Made by a program: the position numbers and the translations under genes. 64,000 nt of DNA from Macrosoma leucophasiata. Lineage: Eukaryota; Arthropoda; Insecta; Lepidoptera; Hedylidae. The DNA is taken from contig JAWQUS010000017.1 in the NCBI GenBank assembly GCA_036365455.1, forward strand, positions 806,001-870,000, given 5' to 3'. This document shows positions 21,501-34,400 of the stretch, piece after piece. Under the pieces are notes generated by a model that saw only the letters and a list, made by a program, of their open reading frames with translations, was not told where the DNA came from and did not search any database. Each line of letters begins with the position of its first letter. Position 1 is the first letter of the stretch.

Positions 21501-24500
21501 TGAAGTTATCTGTGCAATTAAGGAACAACAAAATAAACGTGCGGTTGGCCTGGACCTTATACCAGCCGAACTGTTGAAGTACGGCGGTGACGAGTTGCCG
21601 CTTGTCTGGGAACTGTTCGTTCGTATGTGGGAACAAGAACAAATTCCTAAAACTTTTAAGCTGTCCCGCATCAAGTCCCTCTATAAAAATAAAGGTGACC
21701 GAGCAAACTGTAATTCGTACCGAGGCATTTCACTCCTTTCAGTCCCCGGTAAGGTATTTGCCAGAATACTGCTTAACCGCCTTAGAACTCTTTCTGAAAT
21801 CATTCTACCAGAAACTCAATTTGGTTTTCGACCAGACAGAGGGACTTGCGAGGCGATCTTTGCAGTTCGACAGCTACAAGAGAAAAGCAGAGAACAAGGG
21901 AGGCATCTGTATCTGTGCTTTGTCGATCTGGAAAAGGCTTTTGATTGCGTTCCTCGTGAAGCCCTTTGGATGGTTCTACAAAGGCTAGGATGTACAGAGA
22001 AGTTTGTGAGACTTTTGCGACTCTTGCATGACGATATGGAGTGTTGTGTCGTAGCAGAAGGGGAAGAATCGGATTTCTTTCCCGTTACTTGCGGTGTGAA
22101 GCAAGGCTGTGTTTTGGCCCCTACTCTGTTCGCTTTATACTTTGCAGTAGTAGTTCGCGAAGTGTTAAAGTTATCTACTGTGGGTGTGCGGCTGCGTTAC
22201 AGGACAGATGGCAGTCTTTTTAATTTATCGAGACTGAAGGCTAGCACTAAAGTATCTCTGACACATATTGAAGATATTATGTACGCAGACGATTTGTGTT
22301 TTGTGACAGAATCCCCGGAGTGTCTACAACAGCTGGTTACTAGTCTTCACGAGCAATGTTGCAGATTCGGCCTGAAGATCAGCGTCAAAAAGACTGAAGT
22401 GATGTCTCTAGATAGTCATGGTCGTGAAACGTTGGCCATTAAGCTCGGCGAAGACGTACTGAAGCAGGTAGACAAGTTTCGCTACCTGGGAAGCACAATA
22501 ACATCAAAGTGTGATCTGGACGCTGAAATCAATAGCCGAATTTGTGCTGCTGCTTCAGCTTTTGGTAAATTGTCTTCCAAGGTCTTCTGCTCGCATAACC
22601 TGAAGCTGCAGACGAAAGTATCTATTTATATGTCTATCGTGCTGCCAAGTATATTTTACTCCGCGGAAACGTGGACACCATACCGGCGCCACATTCGTCA
22701 ATTGGACCGGTTTCACCTCAGTTGTCTCCGAAAGATTTTAAACATCCACTGGTCTGACCGAGTACGTAATACCAAAGTCTTGAGAATGGCTAATGTAGGT
22801 GGCATTGAGTCTTACCTTATTAGAAGGCAACTGAGGTGGTGCGGCCATGTGGCACGAATGTCGGAAGAGAGAGTGGCTAAGCGCATTCTTTACTCGGAGC
22901 TACAGGAGAGCAAGCGTAAGCATGGCGGACAACTCCTACGATATAAGGATGTGCTTAAACGCCATATGAAACGCTGTGACTTGGATCCGTCTCAGTGGGA
23001 AGCTCTTGCATCTAATCGCGGCGAGTGGAGGTCAGTAGTTCAGCAAAAAGTTCTTGACTTCGAGATCCGTCGACGCACTGAGTTAGATGTAAAACGCGAA
23101 GAACTGAAAGCCCGACCACCAGCGGCAGTCTTTTATAATTATGAGAATGGTGTTCTCACGTGCTCCCTTTGTGCGAGGACTTTTGTCAATAAAGGCGGTT
23201 ATGTCAGTCACATGAAGGTTCATGAGAGGCGCCAATAATGGAAAAACGGTCGCCGTAGCCGAAAACGGCTAGGAGGATATTATTAGTTATTACGGGACCG
23301 TACATTACCATCTAACCGGAACACGATAGTACCGAACACTATAATTTAGCGGCAGAACTGCCTCAGTAGCGTAGTGGTAGCAGACCACTACTACTACGCT
23401 GGGGGTCCTGGGTTCGATTCCCGGGTCGTGGACTATCAGACATATTGGCAGAGAATATGTAATAATACTACGTATAGAACGGACACTTCGACGTCCCGCC
23501 CGATTTCCCCGCATCACCCAACCTCCTTCCCTCTTATGGGCGACGGTTGATATTTTCTGTATACTACGCACACAGGTGCACGTGTAAATACACGTCACTT
23601 GATGTCTGTGTAATAGAGACCAAATTAAGCGTTTGTGTGGAATTTTGGCGGAGTGTCCGCGGTGTGATATTGGTTTAAAAACCTTTATCTCTGGTTCTAT
23701 CGGGAATTTTTCAATTTTCTGGAAGTTTCCTAGTACCTCGGAGTTTGGTAATGTGCCCGGCGATGGCAATAGGTTCGCCACCTGTTACATGGGCCAAAAC
23801 GTAACGGGCGAGTCGTGGGTGTTTGCATGTATGCTTGAATCCATGCATTTACCTCTGCCTACTCCTTCGGGGATAACAGGCGTGAAGTTACGTAGGTTAG
23901 GTAATGCGGTGGTGCCTACGCTCTCGAGCTCCTACTTTTGGATCTCTACTACCAGTTAACTGACTGCACTAGTATATACTATGGTATGGTATGGTAAGAA
24001 AATCTCCTTTACAAGTGGGTAATGGTTATTTTAGAATTATTGGTCCTAATATTATACAAAGAACCATTACGAATGCCCCAATAAATATTTATGTGTCCTA
24101 CTCATTCACATATTCACATTTCCAAATAATGTTTACTGAATCCACCATATTTCAAACTAAAGCAAATAACGGATATTATTCAATAAAATATGAGAACTCA
24201 ATAAATATATTTATTTGTTTACGTTGTGTCTTCGGAAATAACACGTAATTTTTGTTTGTACGCAAGTAATATATTCAGATCTGGCTTCGGGACGTGACCG
24301 CCCACTATTGATCCAATGATCTATAATATAAATATAAGTCGGGTTCTCCTTCCTGACGCTATAACTCCAGAACGCACGAACCGATTTCCACGGTTTTGCA
24401 TTCGTTGGAAAGCTCTCGGGCTCCGTGAGGTTTAAAGCAAAGAAAATTCAGGATTATAAAACGACATCCACGCGGGCGAAGCTGCGGGCAACAGCTAGTA

Positions 24501-27500
24501 CCATATAGATCCAATATTGTGACCTCTAAATTATGTATCTTCACGCCAAGTCCCTTACGGGGTAGGTAGAGAGTAGAGCGCCAGATATCCCGGTTCTGAT
24601 ACTCCTCCCGTGCTTCTTCTACATTCATCATTATCTTATCATCTTCTCTTCTACATGCTTCTTCATACATGCACGCCTATTCCTAAGGATTTTGACTCCG
24701 CCCTCAAACACTAAAACACTAACGGCCAAATACTCAAACCTCACTTAAATCTAAGTGGGACTTAAAAGTCTTCTGTCTTTATAAAACACGTTCAAACGAC
24801 AGAGATAGCGCACATTTGAGGGTTGCTTAAAATTGAGTGACGTTTGTGTATTCGGCCATTACTCCCTTATTCATAAACGTACATTAGATTCATTTAGCTC
24901 TAGAATGCTTTGTCTTTGTCAGTTGCATAGTCAAATGTGCAGAATAGAAAAATACAAAGGAGAGATTAGTAACACTTTAGCTAAAATACGTTTATGAGTT
25001 GGGCTACAAAATTAATTATCTTACAGAAGGTCTGGGAGTGCGACACGCGCAGACGTTCCTGCTGTTCCTGGCGATGCTGCTGGCTTTCAGCATGCGCGTC
25101 AACATGAGCCTGGCTATCGTCGATATGACCAATAAAGATAGGGATACGGTATGTACTTGACTGAGAATTTTGAAGTTCCATCGACACATCACCCGTAACG
25201 AGGATTCTATGGAACGGCTGGTAATACAAGTAAAAGTTAAGGGCAAATCTCGTAAACGCTCACCGACCAGATGGATACCTCATTAAAAATCTGTAACGAA
25301 TTTTAGGATAAATGACTGCTTTCACTCTGTCAGACATCGAGCTACATGGCGACGCATTGCGATCACGACGGTGAGAGAAAAAGCAACCGATACATGACCA
25401 CGACCACTCAGCCAAGAGTGTAAGACTAAGAAGAAGATGTACCTGATATTAGTTTAAGACCAAGTCTCATTTTTGCATTTTTTTAATGTGTTGGAAGTGG
25501 TAAACAAGTATGCAGTTCACATTGATATTAAGTGATGACTGCAGCCTATAGACACCTACACAAAGATCAAGGTCGAAATGCAAATGCGTTACCACTCCCG
25601 AGGCCTAAGTGTCGTGCCTCTGTGCCGGAAATTACAGGGCCGTATATTAGCACCTGACCGGAACACGATAGTGCTGAACACTACCATTTAGCGGCAAGTA
25701 TATTAGGTAATGCGGTGGTGCCTACGCCCGCGAGCTCCGTTACTAGAGCTCTGCCACCAGTATGCATTTCTACCTATGTAATATTGTTACCCTTCTCTTA
25801 TTAGTTGGTTCATCATTCTTACAGCAATTTACTATCGTTTTGATCGCGCCAAAAGATGACGACCAAGACAAATCCTTAATCCTAAAAGATCCCGACCATG
25901 AGACCACGTTGGCCTTCGCCGCGATGAATAAACGTTACAAATACAACACTCCATAAACACCCGATCTGGGCACTGCCGCGCCCCGATTGCCCCTCACCCT
26001 GACCCTAGCACGTCCCGCGTGTTGTTATTGAGGCACACCCCGGACACTCTGCTAAATTTCCATACAAACGCTTATTATGGTTACCTATTACTGTGTAACA
26101 TAATATCACATCAGTACACGCACACACAGAAATGTAGCACGTAGGCCGAGAATATGTAATAATACTACGTATAAAATGGACACTTTGACGTCCCGCCCGA
26201 TTTGCTCGCATCAGTGAACCTCTTCCCCTCTTATGGGCGACGGTTGGTATTTTGTACGTGCTACGCACACAGGTGCGCGTGTAAATACACATCACTGATT
26301 GATGTAAAAGAAAAAAAAAGAAACCAAATTAAGCGTTTGTATGGAATTTTGGCGGAGTGTCCGCGGTGCGACGTAGGGTTATGACCTAAAACAATCGTGA
26401 AAATAGAAAATATACTAAAAATAGATCGCTTGCTCCTCCGCTCGCCAACCCACTGTTGATTGAAGTTTATTCAACTGCCTCTCGAGAGGGGGTTATGGGT
26501 GAGGCGCAGAAATAGGGCGGGCCGTGGAAATGTCCATTCTATTTTATGTACGTAGTATTATCACATATTTTCTGATTCAGGTTACCAACCGATGACTAAC
26601 CATATGAAATACCAGTGTTTAACTGGCAGAAAGAGATGGGGGGACGCTTGGCTTTAACAAAACTTTGCACTTGCAAGTTAAATACATATTTCAAAAAGAT
26701 ATAGTTTAATCAAAAATTGGTCTGCTCAAACTACAAATATTTTTTAAAGATATTAAAAAAGTGCATTCCCACTTTACGTGTAGGTTAGTAGGTAGGGTAA
26801 AATATTTTTTTTTTTTAAGATTTTATTACACAACTTTCTCCGCCGCTAGTTTTTTATTAAGTACTAAGAGTCTACGAGCTTAGCTGTTGACAGACGGACG
26901 GACGGACGGACATAGCGATACTATTAGGGTTCCTTGTGGGCTACGGAACCTTAAAAATGAATGGCGAATGCATTAATCTGCTCAAACCATAATTATATAC
27001 TTACTTTGCATGTAAAATAGACTTGACATACATACAGGCGAGTACAGATATATTTTAAAGGATACTATGTATCAGCTGTAATTTTCTACGTCATTAAGAG
27101 CGATAAAAGGTCCAATCAACAAAGTCAACGATAACTATGTGCGGGTCAATGAGATATAGATTTAAACAAAACTTTCCTATCGCCATTCTATTTGAATAAC
27201 ATGCTGAACGAAAATGGCATTTGATTGAAAAATAACGCAAGATTACCAAAGAAATAGTTCTTATTTTTTGCAACCTACATCACTACTATCATAATAAAAT
27301 ATAGAGTATAGCACTCCTGAATAGTGTACATTTCTGATCGTGAAAGAATTTTCATTATCGGTTCAGTAATAACGAAGATTAGCCTCTACAAACAAACAGT
27401 TACAAACTTTACCTTTTTGTAATATTATAGACGGGCAGTGCAGCAGAAATCGTCATATTTTAATTTAACCATATTTTCATAACCAAACGTCCAATTTTAA

Positions 27501-28390
27501 TCATTCACACCAAATATTATCTACATAAACTGTTCTTCATTATATCAGCCATAGGACGTCCACTGCTTAACATAGGCCTCCCCCAATGACCTCCATGCCG
27601 ACCGATCGGAAGCGACGTGCATCCAGCGGGTACCTGCAGCCTTGATCAGGTCGTCGGTCCATCTTGCAGGTGGACGTCCTACGCTGCGTTTGCCGATACG
27701 TGGTCTCCACTCGAGAACCTTTCTGCCCCAGCGGCTATCGGTTCTCCGAGCTATGTGCCCTGCCCATTGCCACTTCAGCTTGGAAATCTGCTTGGCTATG
27801 TCAGCGACTTTCGTTCGCCTACGGATCTCCTCATTTCTGATTCGATCCAGTAGGAAAACGCCGAGCATAGCCCTTTCCATCAATCCAAATTAAATTAAAT
27901 CCAAATTATTTCATCACTAAACTGTTCTTAGTGATGAAATAATTTATTATAAGAAGGATTAATAGCACGAGTTAAATAAACGCGTTTAAATGTAATCCAA
28001 AAAGACGTCCACTTCGCAACGGGCCGTGCAGCAGATATCGTAATATTTTAATTTCGCCAAAACTTCAAAACCAAAGTCCAATTTCAATAATTCGAAGACA
28101 AAATATTATCTACATAAACTGTACTTAGTGACGAAATAATTTATTTAGTATGGATTAATAACATGAGTAAATTAAACGTAAAATAAAAATTGTTGTGTCT
28201 CACTCGACATGGATAGGTATAGCGTGTCGCGGACTTTTTTGTAGATATTTGTAAGATCTACAGTTAATTAGAAAATTTTATGATTCTGTCTTTTATAGTT
28301 ATGGCAGCGTACGCAAAATAAGTAACTTTTCTGGTTGATTTTTTACATTATAATATATATATATATATATAATATATTTATATTATAATG

Positions 28391-28421
<31 letters not shown>

Positions 28422-31400
28422 TATATATAATATATAATAATATATATATAATATATTTGGGTTTTTCGGACACAAGTCCGAAAAACCCAAATATCTTACG
28501 GAACCTTATATTTTCCAAAATAAAATATAGCCTATGTTACTCGTGGATAATGTAGCATTCGAATGGTAAAAGAAATTTTTAAATCGGTCCGGAAGTTTTT
28601 GAACCTATTCAAAACAACCAAACAAACATACAAAGTTTTCCTCTTTATAATATTATATCCCCTTATTCATAAACGTACATTAGATACGTTTTAGGTATAG
28701 AATGCTTTGTCTCTGTCTGTTGCATTGTCAAATGTGCAAGATAGAAAAAGACGAAGTAGAGATTAGCAACACTTTAGCTAAAACACGTTTATGAATAAGG
28801 GGATTAGTGTACAAGTATAGATGCTAGTAGTATTGTAGGTAACATAGCACCCCTGCGAAGTTGGGAACCAGCGGGCTGCTAGGTATAAATAAAAAGATAA
28901 AAAATAATGAACGCTTAGTTTATTTACATTATGTCATTCATTTCATCTAATTTAATGTCAATAGTCTCAACATTTACCAGTTACACGAAGGTCAATTAAA
29001 TGTATAAATAACACAAAAGTATATTTTAGATAACCTCACGACGACACCACTTATGTATCTTTAATTGTACATACATTATTTTTTTTTTTAGTAAGATAAT
29101 CTTGTTTGAAATGTTTATCTAATCTACATTTTAAGCATCCAGTTTCTATCGAATCCAGTTATATTTATAAAGGAGATTGCCCACGAGCAGTATTAAGAAA
29201 AAAAATATGTCGCTGATATCTCAAAAAGCATAATGGCATGAAAAAGATTTAAAACAATTTTTTTTTATTATGTTTTTACGTAATTAGCACTTTTCAGTTT
29301 CCGGTCAATAAATCCGCCATATTATTATATAATGTGGATAATAAACATTTGTACCTGATCTCTTGGTGAAATTATGGCGCAATGTTATGTTTGTAACACA
29401 TTTTACTTGACGTAATATATATATATGCTTGAAAGACTCATACTTACCATATCAAGTGACTTTTCGTTCCAATTACACAAACCTAACCTCAAAATAATAA
29501 TTTTCATTTACGATTATATCTCAGTAATACCATTTTTTTTCCATATTTTTATAAAAGTAAGATTGGGGAAAAAGTTTCTTCGCATTTTTTAAGATAATTC
29601 AAAACATTTTTTATAATATAGTTTATTTAAATTTAACTAAAGTACGTGTTTACCATTTTATTCGATAACCTTTTGCCATCTTGTAGGTAGGGACATGATC
29701 CCATTGCTATAAAACATTTTGGGACTTCTCATCAAAATACCGCAATATACAAGTGGATTTGGCAGTCCTCTGGTGATGTTAACCTAACATTGCATAAAGA
29801 ATTCTGAAGAGACCGAAACAGGTGGAAATCTGAAGGTGCAAGGTCAGGACTATACGGCGGATGCATTATCACCTCCCAGCCAAACTCTCTTAATTTTTGC
29901 TGAGTGGCTATAGATGTGTGAGGTCTAGCGTTATCATGATGAAACACCACACCCCTTCTGTTGATCAATTCCGGCCGCTTTCTCTCAACTTCTTGCTTTT
30001 ATCTCATCAGTTGTTCGCAGTAGAGTTCAGAATCGATAGTCCTGCCTGGTTGTAATAGCTCATAATGAATAATGCCCTTCCAATCCCACCACACACACAA
30101 CATCACCTTATTGCGAGTTAACCCGGGTTTCGCCACAGTCTGTGAAGCCTGACCGGCCATTGACCACGACCTTTTTCGCACGTTCTTGTCGTACGTGATC
30201 CACTTTTCATCACCAGTTATCAGCTTCTTCAAAAATGATTCGGTTTCAGTACGTCGTAATAAAGAATCACAAATGTGTACACGGTTCATTAGGTTTCTTT
30301 CAGTGAGCTCGTGAGGTACCCAAATATCGAGATTTTTTTTGTACTCAGCTTTTTTCAAATGCGCCAAAACTGTTTTGTGATCAATTCTCAGTTCTTCAGC
30401 TACGTCGTAACTACTGATACGTCGATCTTGCTCCACTTTTTCAAAAATGGCATCCATTTTATCTGTAATAGGGCGACCAGAGCGAGGTGCATCTTTGACA
30501 TCAAAATTTCCGGATTGAAAACGCTTAAACCAAATTTGTGCTACTCTCACAGACACTGCACTAGGTCCATAAATATCGCAAATTTTTTTCGCGCCTTGCG
30601 TTGCATATTTACCTTTTTTGTAGTAAAATTTTAAAATGTATCGAATTTCTTCATTAGATTCACTCATCTTGACAGTACGAAAAACAAATGAAAATCACAC
30701 ATTTGCCTAATTTGAATTTGAAATTATGTTCTTTAAAATTTTAACTTTCAATGATACTAAAACCAGCCATATACAAATACTACAGCCAAAGAGATTTTAT
30801 TACAAGTTCATACATACTATAATGCGAAAAAACTTTTTCCCCAACCTATTATTTATTCTTCTGTGGTCACGAATTTTGTATATTGTGCCGTAGGCGATCT
30901 CCTTTAAAGCATTTCATAAGCTGATACTATAAAAATAAAATGAATACATAAAAAGAGGTTCCAAATCAAGAATCGAAATTATATTAAATGTTTACGCCAT
31001 ATTAAAAACTACAAACACCTAAACTTAAATCAATTTAATTTGCATACAAGCATAATAAAAGTATCTAATGGAATTGTTAATCTTGGTATAAATCAAGAGG
31101 TATGATTTCAAAAATTGAAGAAAATATTCATGTATATTTTAAAACATCTTTTCTATACTTTATAGTTCTTAAGATATGACGATTCATAACATTGGAGTGA
31201 CATATGCATTTTGACCGATAGACCCCTGAGACCTTAGTTGCTATGTCTCTGTGATAGTTATCAAGGTGCCATACATTACATGTAACCGGAACATGATAGT
31301 GCTGAACACTATCATTTGGCGAGAGAAAGATCAGGTAATGCGGTGGTGCCTACGCCCTCGAGTCTCTACACTGGAACTCTACCACCAGTGTATAAATTAA

Positions 31401-34400
31401 TGTAAATGATAGTGAGTTAATATCTGTACGCTCTCACTTAGCATAAATGTAGATTGATTCGTAAACCACCCGCCGAAGAGAGAAGTCCACCCCCACCATC
31501 TGGTCATTTGACAGAGCTCCACGGTGTGGTTCTTGCGGGTGTTTCTATCCAGAACGTGCAAATTGTGGAACGAAATTCCTTCCTAGGCATTCCCTGGGTT
31601 CACTACAAGATTCTTCAAAAATCGACGTCAAGAGAGAGAGAGAGAGACAAAAAAATTAATTATTGGAATTAGCCGCAAAGTTAATTTTGTTTATCGTACA
31701 TATACCTATGTGACTTATCATTATATTATTTGTTTGCTATATGAATGTGTACCTGCCACTATCTTTTCAAAATTTAATGTAGGTACCTTTAGTAATGTAT
31801 ACAATCAACACCTTGCTGCTCTTTAATGACTGTTATTTTATTATTTTTACATATATAAAGTAAATCCGTAATTGGATTTTATATATATATATATATATAT
31901 AAGTTAAATGTAAGTACCTGTAAGATCTGTGGATTTTGTGAATAAATAAAAAAAAAAAAACGAGTCCTTAAGGGCTGGCAGTGCGTTGGCAAGTCTCCTA
32001 GTGTTGCAAATGTTCATAGGCGACAGTGACCACTTTCCATCAGGTGGCACGACAGCTTGTCTGTCATCCTGACAACAACCCCAACAAATTATATAAATTA
32101 CATACAAAGGACGAAACTTATCATCACCTAAAATATCATTGTTAAAATAAATTGTGTTTGTTTCAGCACTTCGATTGGAGTTATACAGTTCAGTCCATGA
32201 TCCTATCATCATTCTTCTGGGGCTATGTGGTGCTCCAAATTCCTGCTGGGTTGCTGGCGAGGCGGTTTGGAGGGAAGATCCTCATCACAATCTCGGTTTT
32301 TGTCAACTCACTCTTGTCGCTGTTGATGCCCATTGGTGCATCTATGGTTAGTGTTTAAAAAATTCAGACGTTTCAAATATGAAACTTTTCAAGGTTATCA
32401 AGACGAAGGTTTTCATCCACGTAAAGTTCAACGTGAGAAAGAGTTGATTTGTAAAGGTAAACTTAAATTCCGTTAGGGTACATATCTGAGTTGTCAGAGT
32501 TTTGAAGAGAGTGATGCATGTCGATGAGGCACTGACACACTGATTCATTAAAAAGCACAACGATTCCTAAGACTTTTGACCCACCTTAAGGCAGTACATG
32601 ATCTATTTAGTCAAGGTATATCAGTTTTGTTGCTCCTGGGTCTTGCAACCATTAACAAAATAAAATCCAAACAACATCTTGGAGTTTGGTTACATATTTG
32701 ATTAATCCTAACTATCTACCACAATTTTCACGATAATAACTCATCCAAATCATACGGCGTAATCAGAAGAAATCGAAAAGATTTTGTTTGCAAACCTTCC
32801 TTACTATAAGCAATAAAAGAGTTTACTCACTATCACATTCATGAACATTTTCTGTAACAATTTATAGGGTGACTGGTATTTTGTCTGCTGCTGTCGAGTC
32901 CTCCAAGGTCTCACGCAAGCGTTCGTGTACCCATCGATGCACCATCTCATCAGCCAGTGGATTCCATTGGAAGAAAAGGGGAGACTGAGCACCATCATCT
33001 ATGCTGGTGAGTAGTACCAATTATCAGAGAAGTGTAAGATGTTTAATTTATTTTTGACGTGTCGTAAGAGGTGCCTGTTACCCTAAATGAATAAATAAAT
33101 TTCTGATTCTGTTTTTTTTTTTTAGAGGCAAGAGAACCATGAAATTAGAACAAGGACATACGATAATTTGGAGAGTGTTGGACTAAATTACTTTTCGAAT
33201 TAGGTAGATTAAATAGCTGATTAGGTAGATTAAACTGATGAGCAAACTGTCATTTATTTGTATGAAACTTAATACTAAAATACAGTTTACACTGGAAAGT
33301 GAATTTCACCATGTGTCATTTAACTATTTAACCTTCAGTTCTTCTTTCATTCTTAAAATTTTGGCTCCGTTGTAAAACATTAAATCTCAAATTAGTCTCT
33401 TTCATTTTTACTGCTGGTAGAGTTCCAGTGACGGAACTTGACCATCTGACTGAGACCATCGCATTACCTATTATAAACTAAATGGTAGTAAATATTAGCG
33501 CTATCATATTCGGGTTAGGTAGTAATGTACAGTATAGGAAAAGCAATGCCTATAGCCGAAGCTTCATCTCTTTTTTATGTGACTAAGCAAGGCAAACAAA
33601 CATGCAGTTCACATTGATGTTAAGTGATGACTGTAGCCTATAGATATAAAAAATCAGAATGAAGATGCGTTGGCACCCCTGAGACTTAAGTTTTATTACT
33701 GGGCCATACATTACTATCGAACCGGAACACGATAGTGCTGAAAACTACCATTCGGCGGCAGATAAACTAGGTAATTTGACGACCCGGTTAATCCAGCTGT
33801 GTGAGATGACCGTTTGATTCGAGGGGTCGCGGGTTTGATCCCCGCACATGGACAAATATTTGTATGGCCTACAGATATTTGTTTCGGATCTGTGTGTTTG
33901 TGTATGTGTTGTATGTGTACAACGGCACCCACGACACAGGTTTATACCTACTGTGGTGCTGTGAGTGAAAGCGTTATTTTTTATTATTTTAATGCGGTGG
34001 TGCTTACGTCCTCGAGCTCCAGACACATTACTACGATACCGCAGTTGTATGTAATAATATATCTTGAGTCTTATCTAAACAAATAAACAAAATTGGAGTG
34101 TCTGTTTGTAATATAAAAATAACCGCTTTTTAATAAATACATATGTATGTATACACGATACATATACTAAACATTTTTTTTTACAATTTTGGTCTGTCTG
34201 TCTGTCTGTTTGTCCCCGCTAATATCGGGAACGGCTTTACCGATTTTGACGGGACTTTCACTGGCAGATAGCTTATGTAATAAAGAGTAACTTAGGCTAC
34301 TTTAATACTAGCTGCGTCCACGACTTCGTTTGGGCACTGAACAATCAAACATTCTCATGCGGACAGCTATATACATATAATATACTAGTACAATGTACGG

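Larger units (their letters stand above)
19244..23283 (+). mobile_element. APE-type non-LTR retrotransposon (LINE), 4.04 kb, in intron 1 of copy B
   Basis: Bounded by the direct repeat TAGTTATTAC (19234-19243 and 23284-23293), which is a single sequence in the host SINE-R1. About 825 bp of GC-richer 5' leader precede an endonuclease-reverse transcriptase reading frame. The 3' end is short (CTAGGAGGATATTAT) and lacks poly(A). It is of the type often annotated craniofacial-development-protein-2-like; clade assignment needs a tree. Because both ends are defined and only one frameshift is seen, the insertion looks fairly recent. Confidence 0.9.
19091..23956 (-). repeat. SINE-R1 split into three by later insertions
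   Basis: Host pieces are 19091-19243, 23294-23356 and about 23896-23956, in minus orientation. The first gap is the LINE at 19244-23283; the second is SINE-B at about 23357-23895. The pieces join in consensus order. Confidence 0.85.
27431..27990 (+). repeat. R14 repeat copy 1, interrupted
   Basis: 27431-27537 and 27918-27990 together match the uninterrupted R14 copy at 28018-28190 (ACATAAACTGTxCTTAGTGA). The gap is the RTE fragment. Confidence 0.82.

Noticed and set aside
23305..23959. ORFs of 158 and 108 aa at 23.3-23.96 kb.
   Set aside because: They run through SINE-R1, SINE-B and R3 junctions; translations of repeats.
28350..28458. (TA)n array as a replication origin or matrix attachment site.
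   Set aside because: AT microsatellites are common here and nothing else supports such a role.
32152..32358. ORFs starting at 32152 and 37481 as independent small transporters.
   Set aside because: They are exons 3 and 5 of copy B with intron sequence added.
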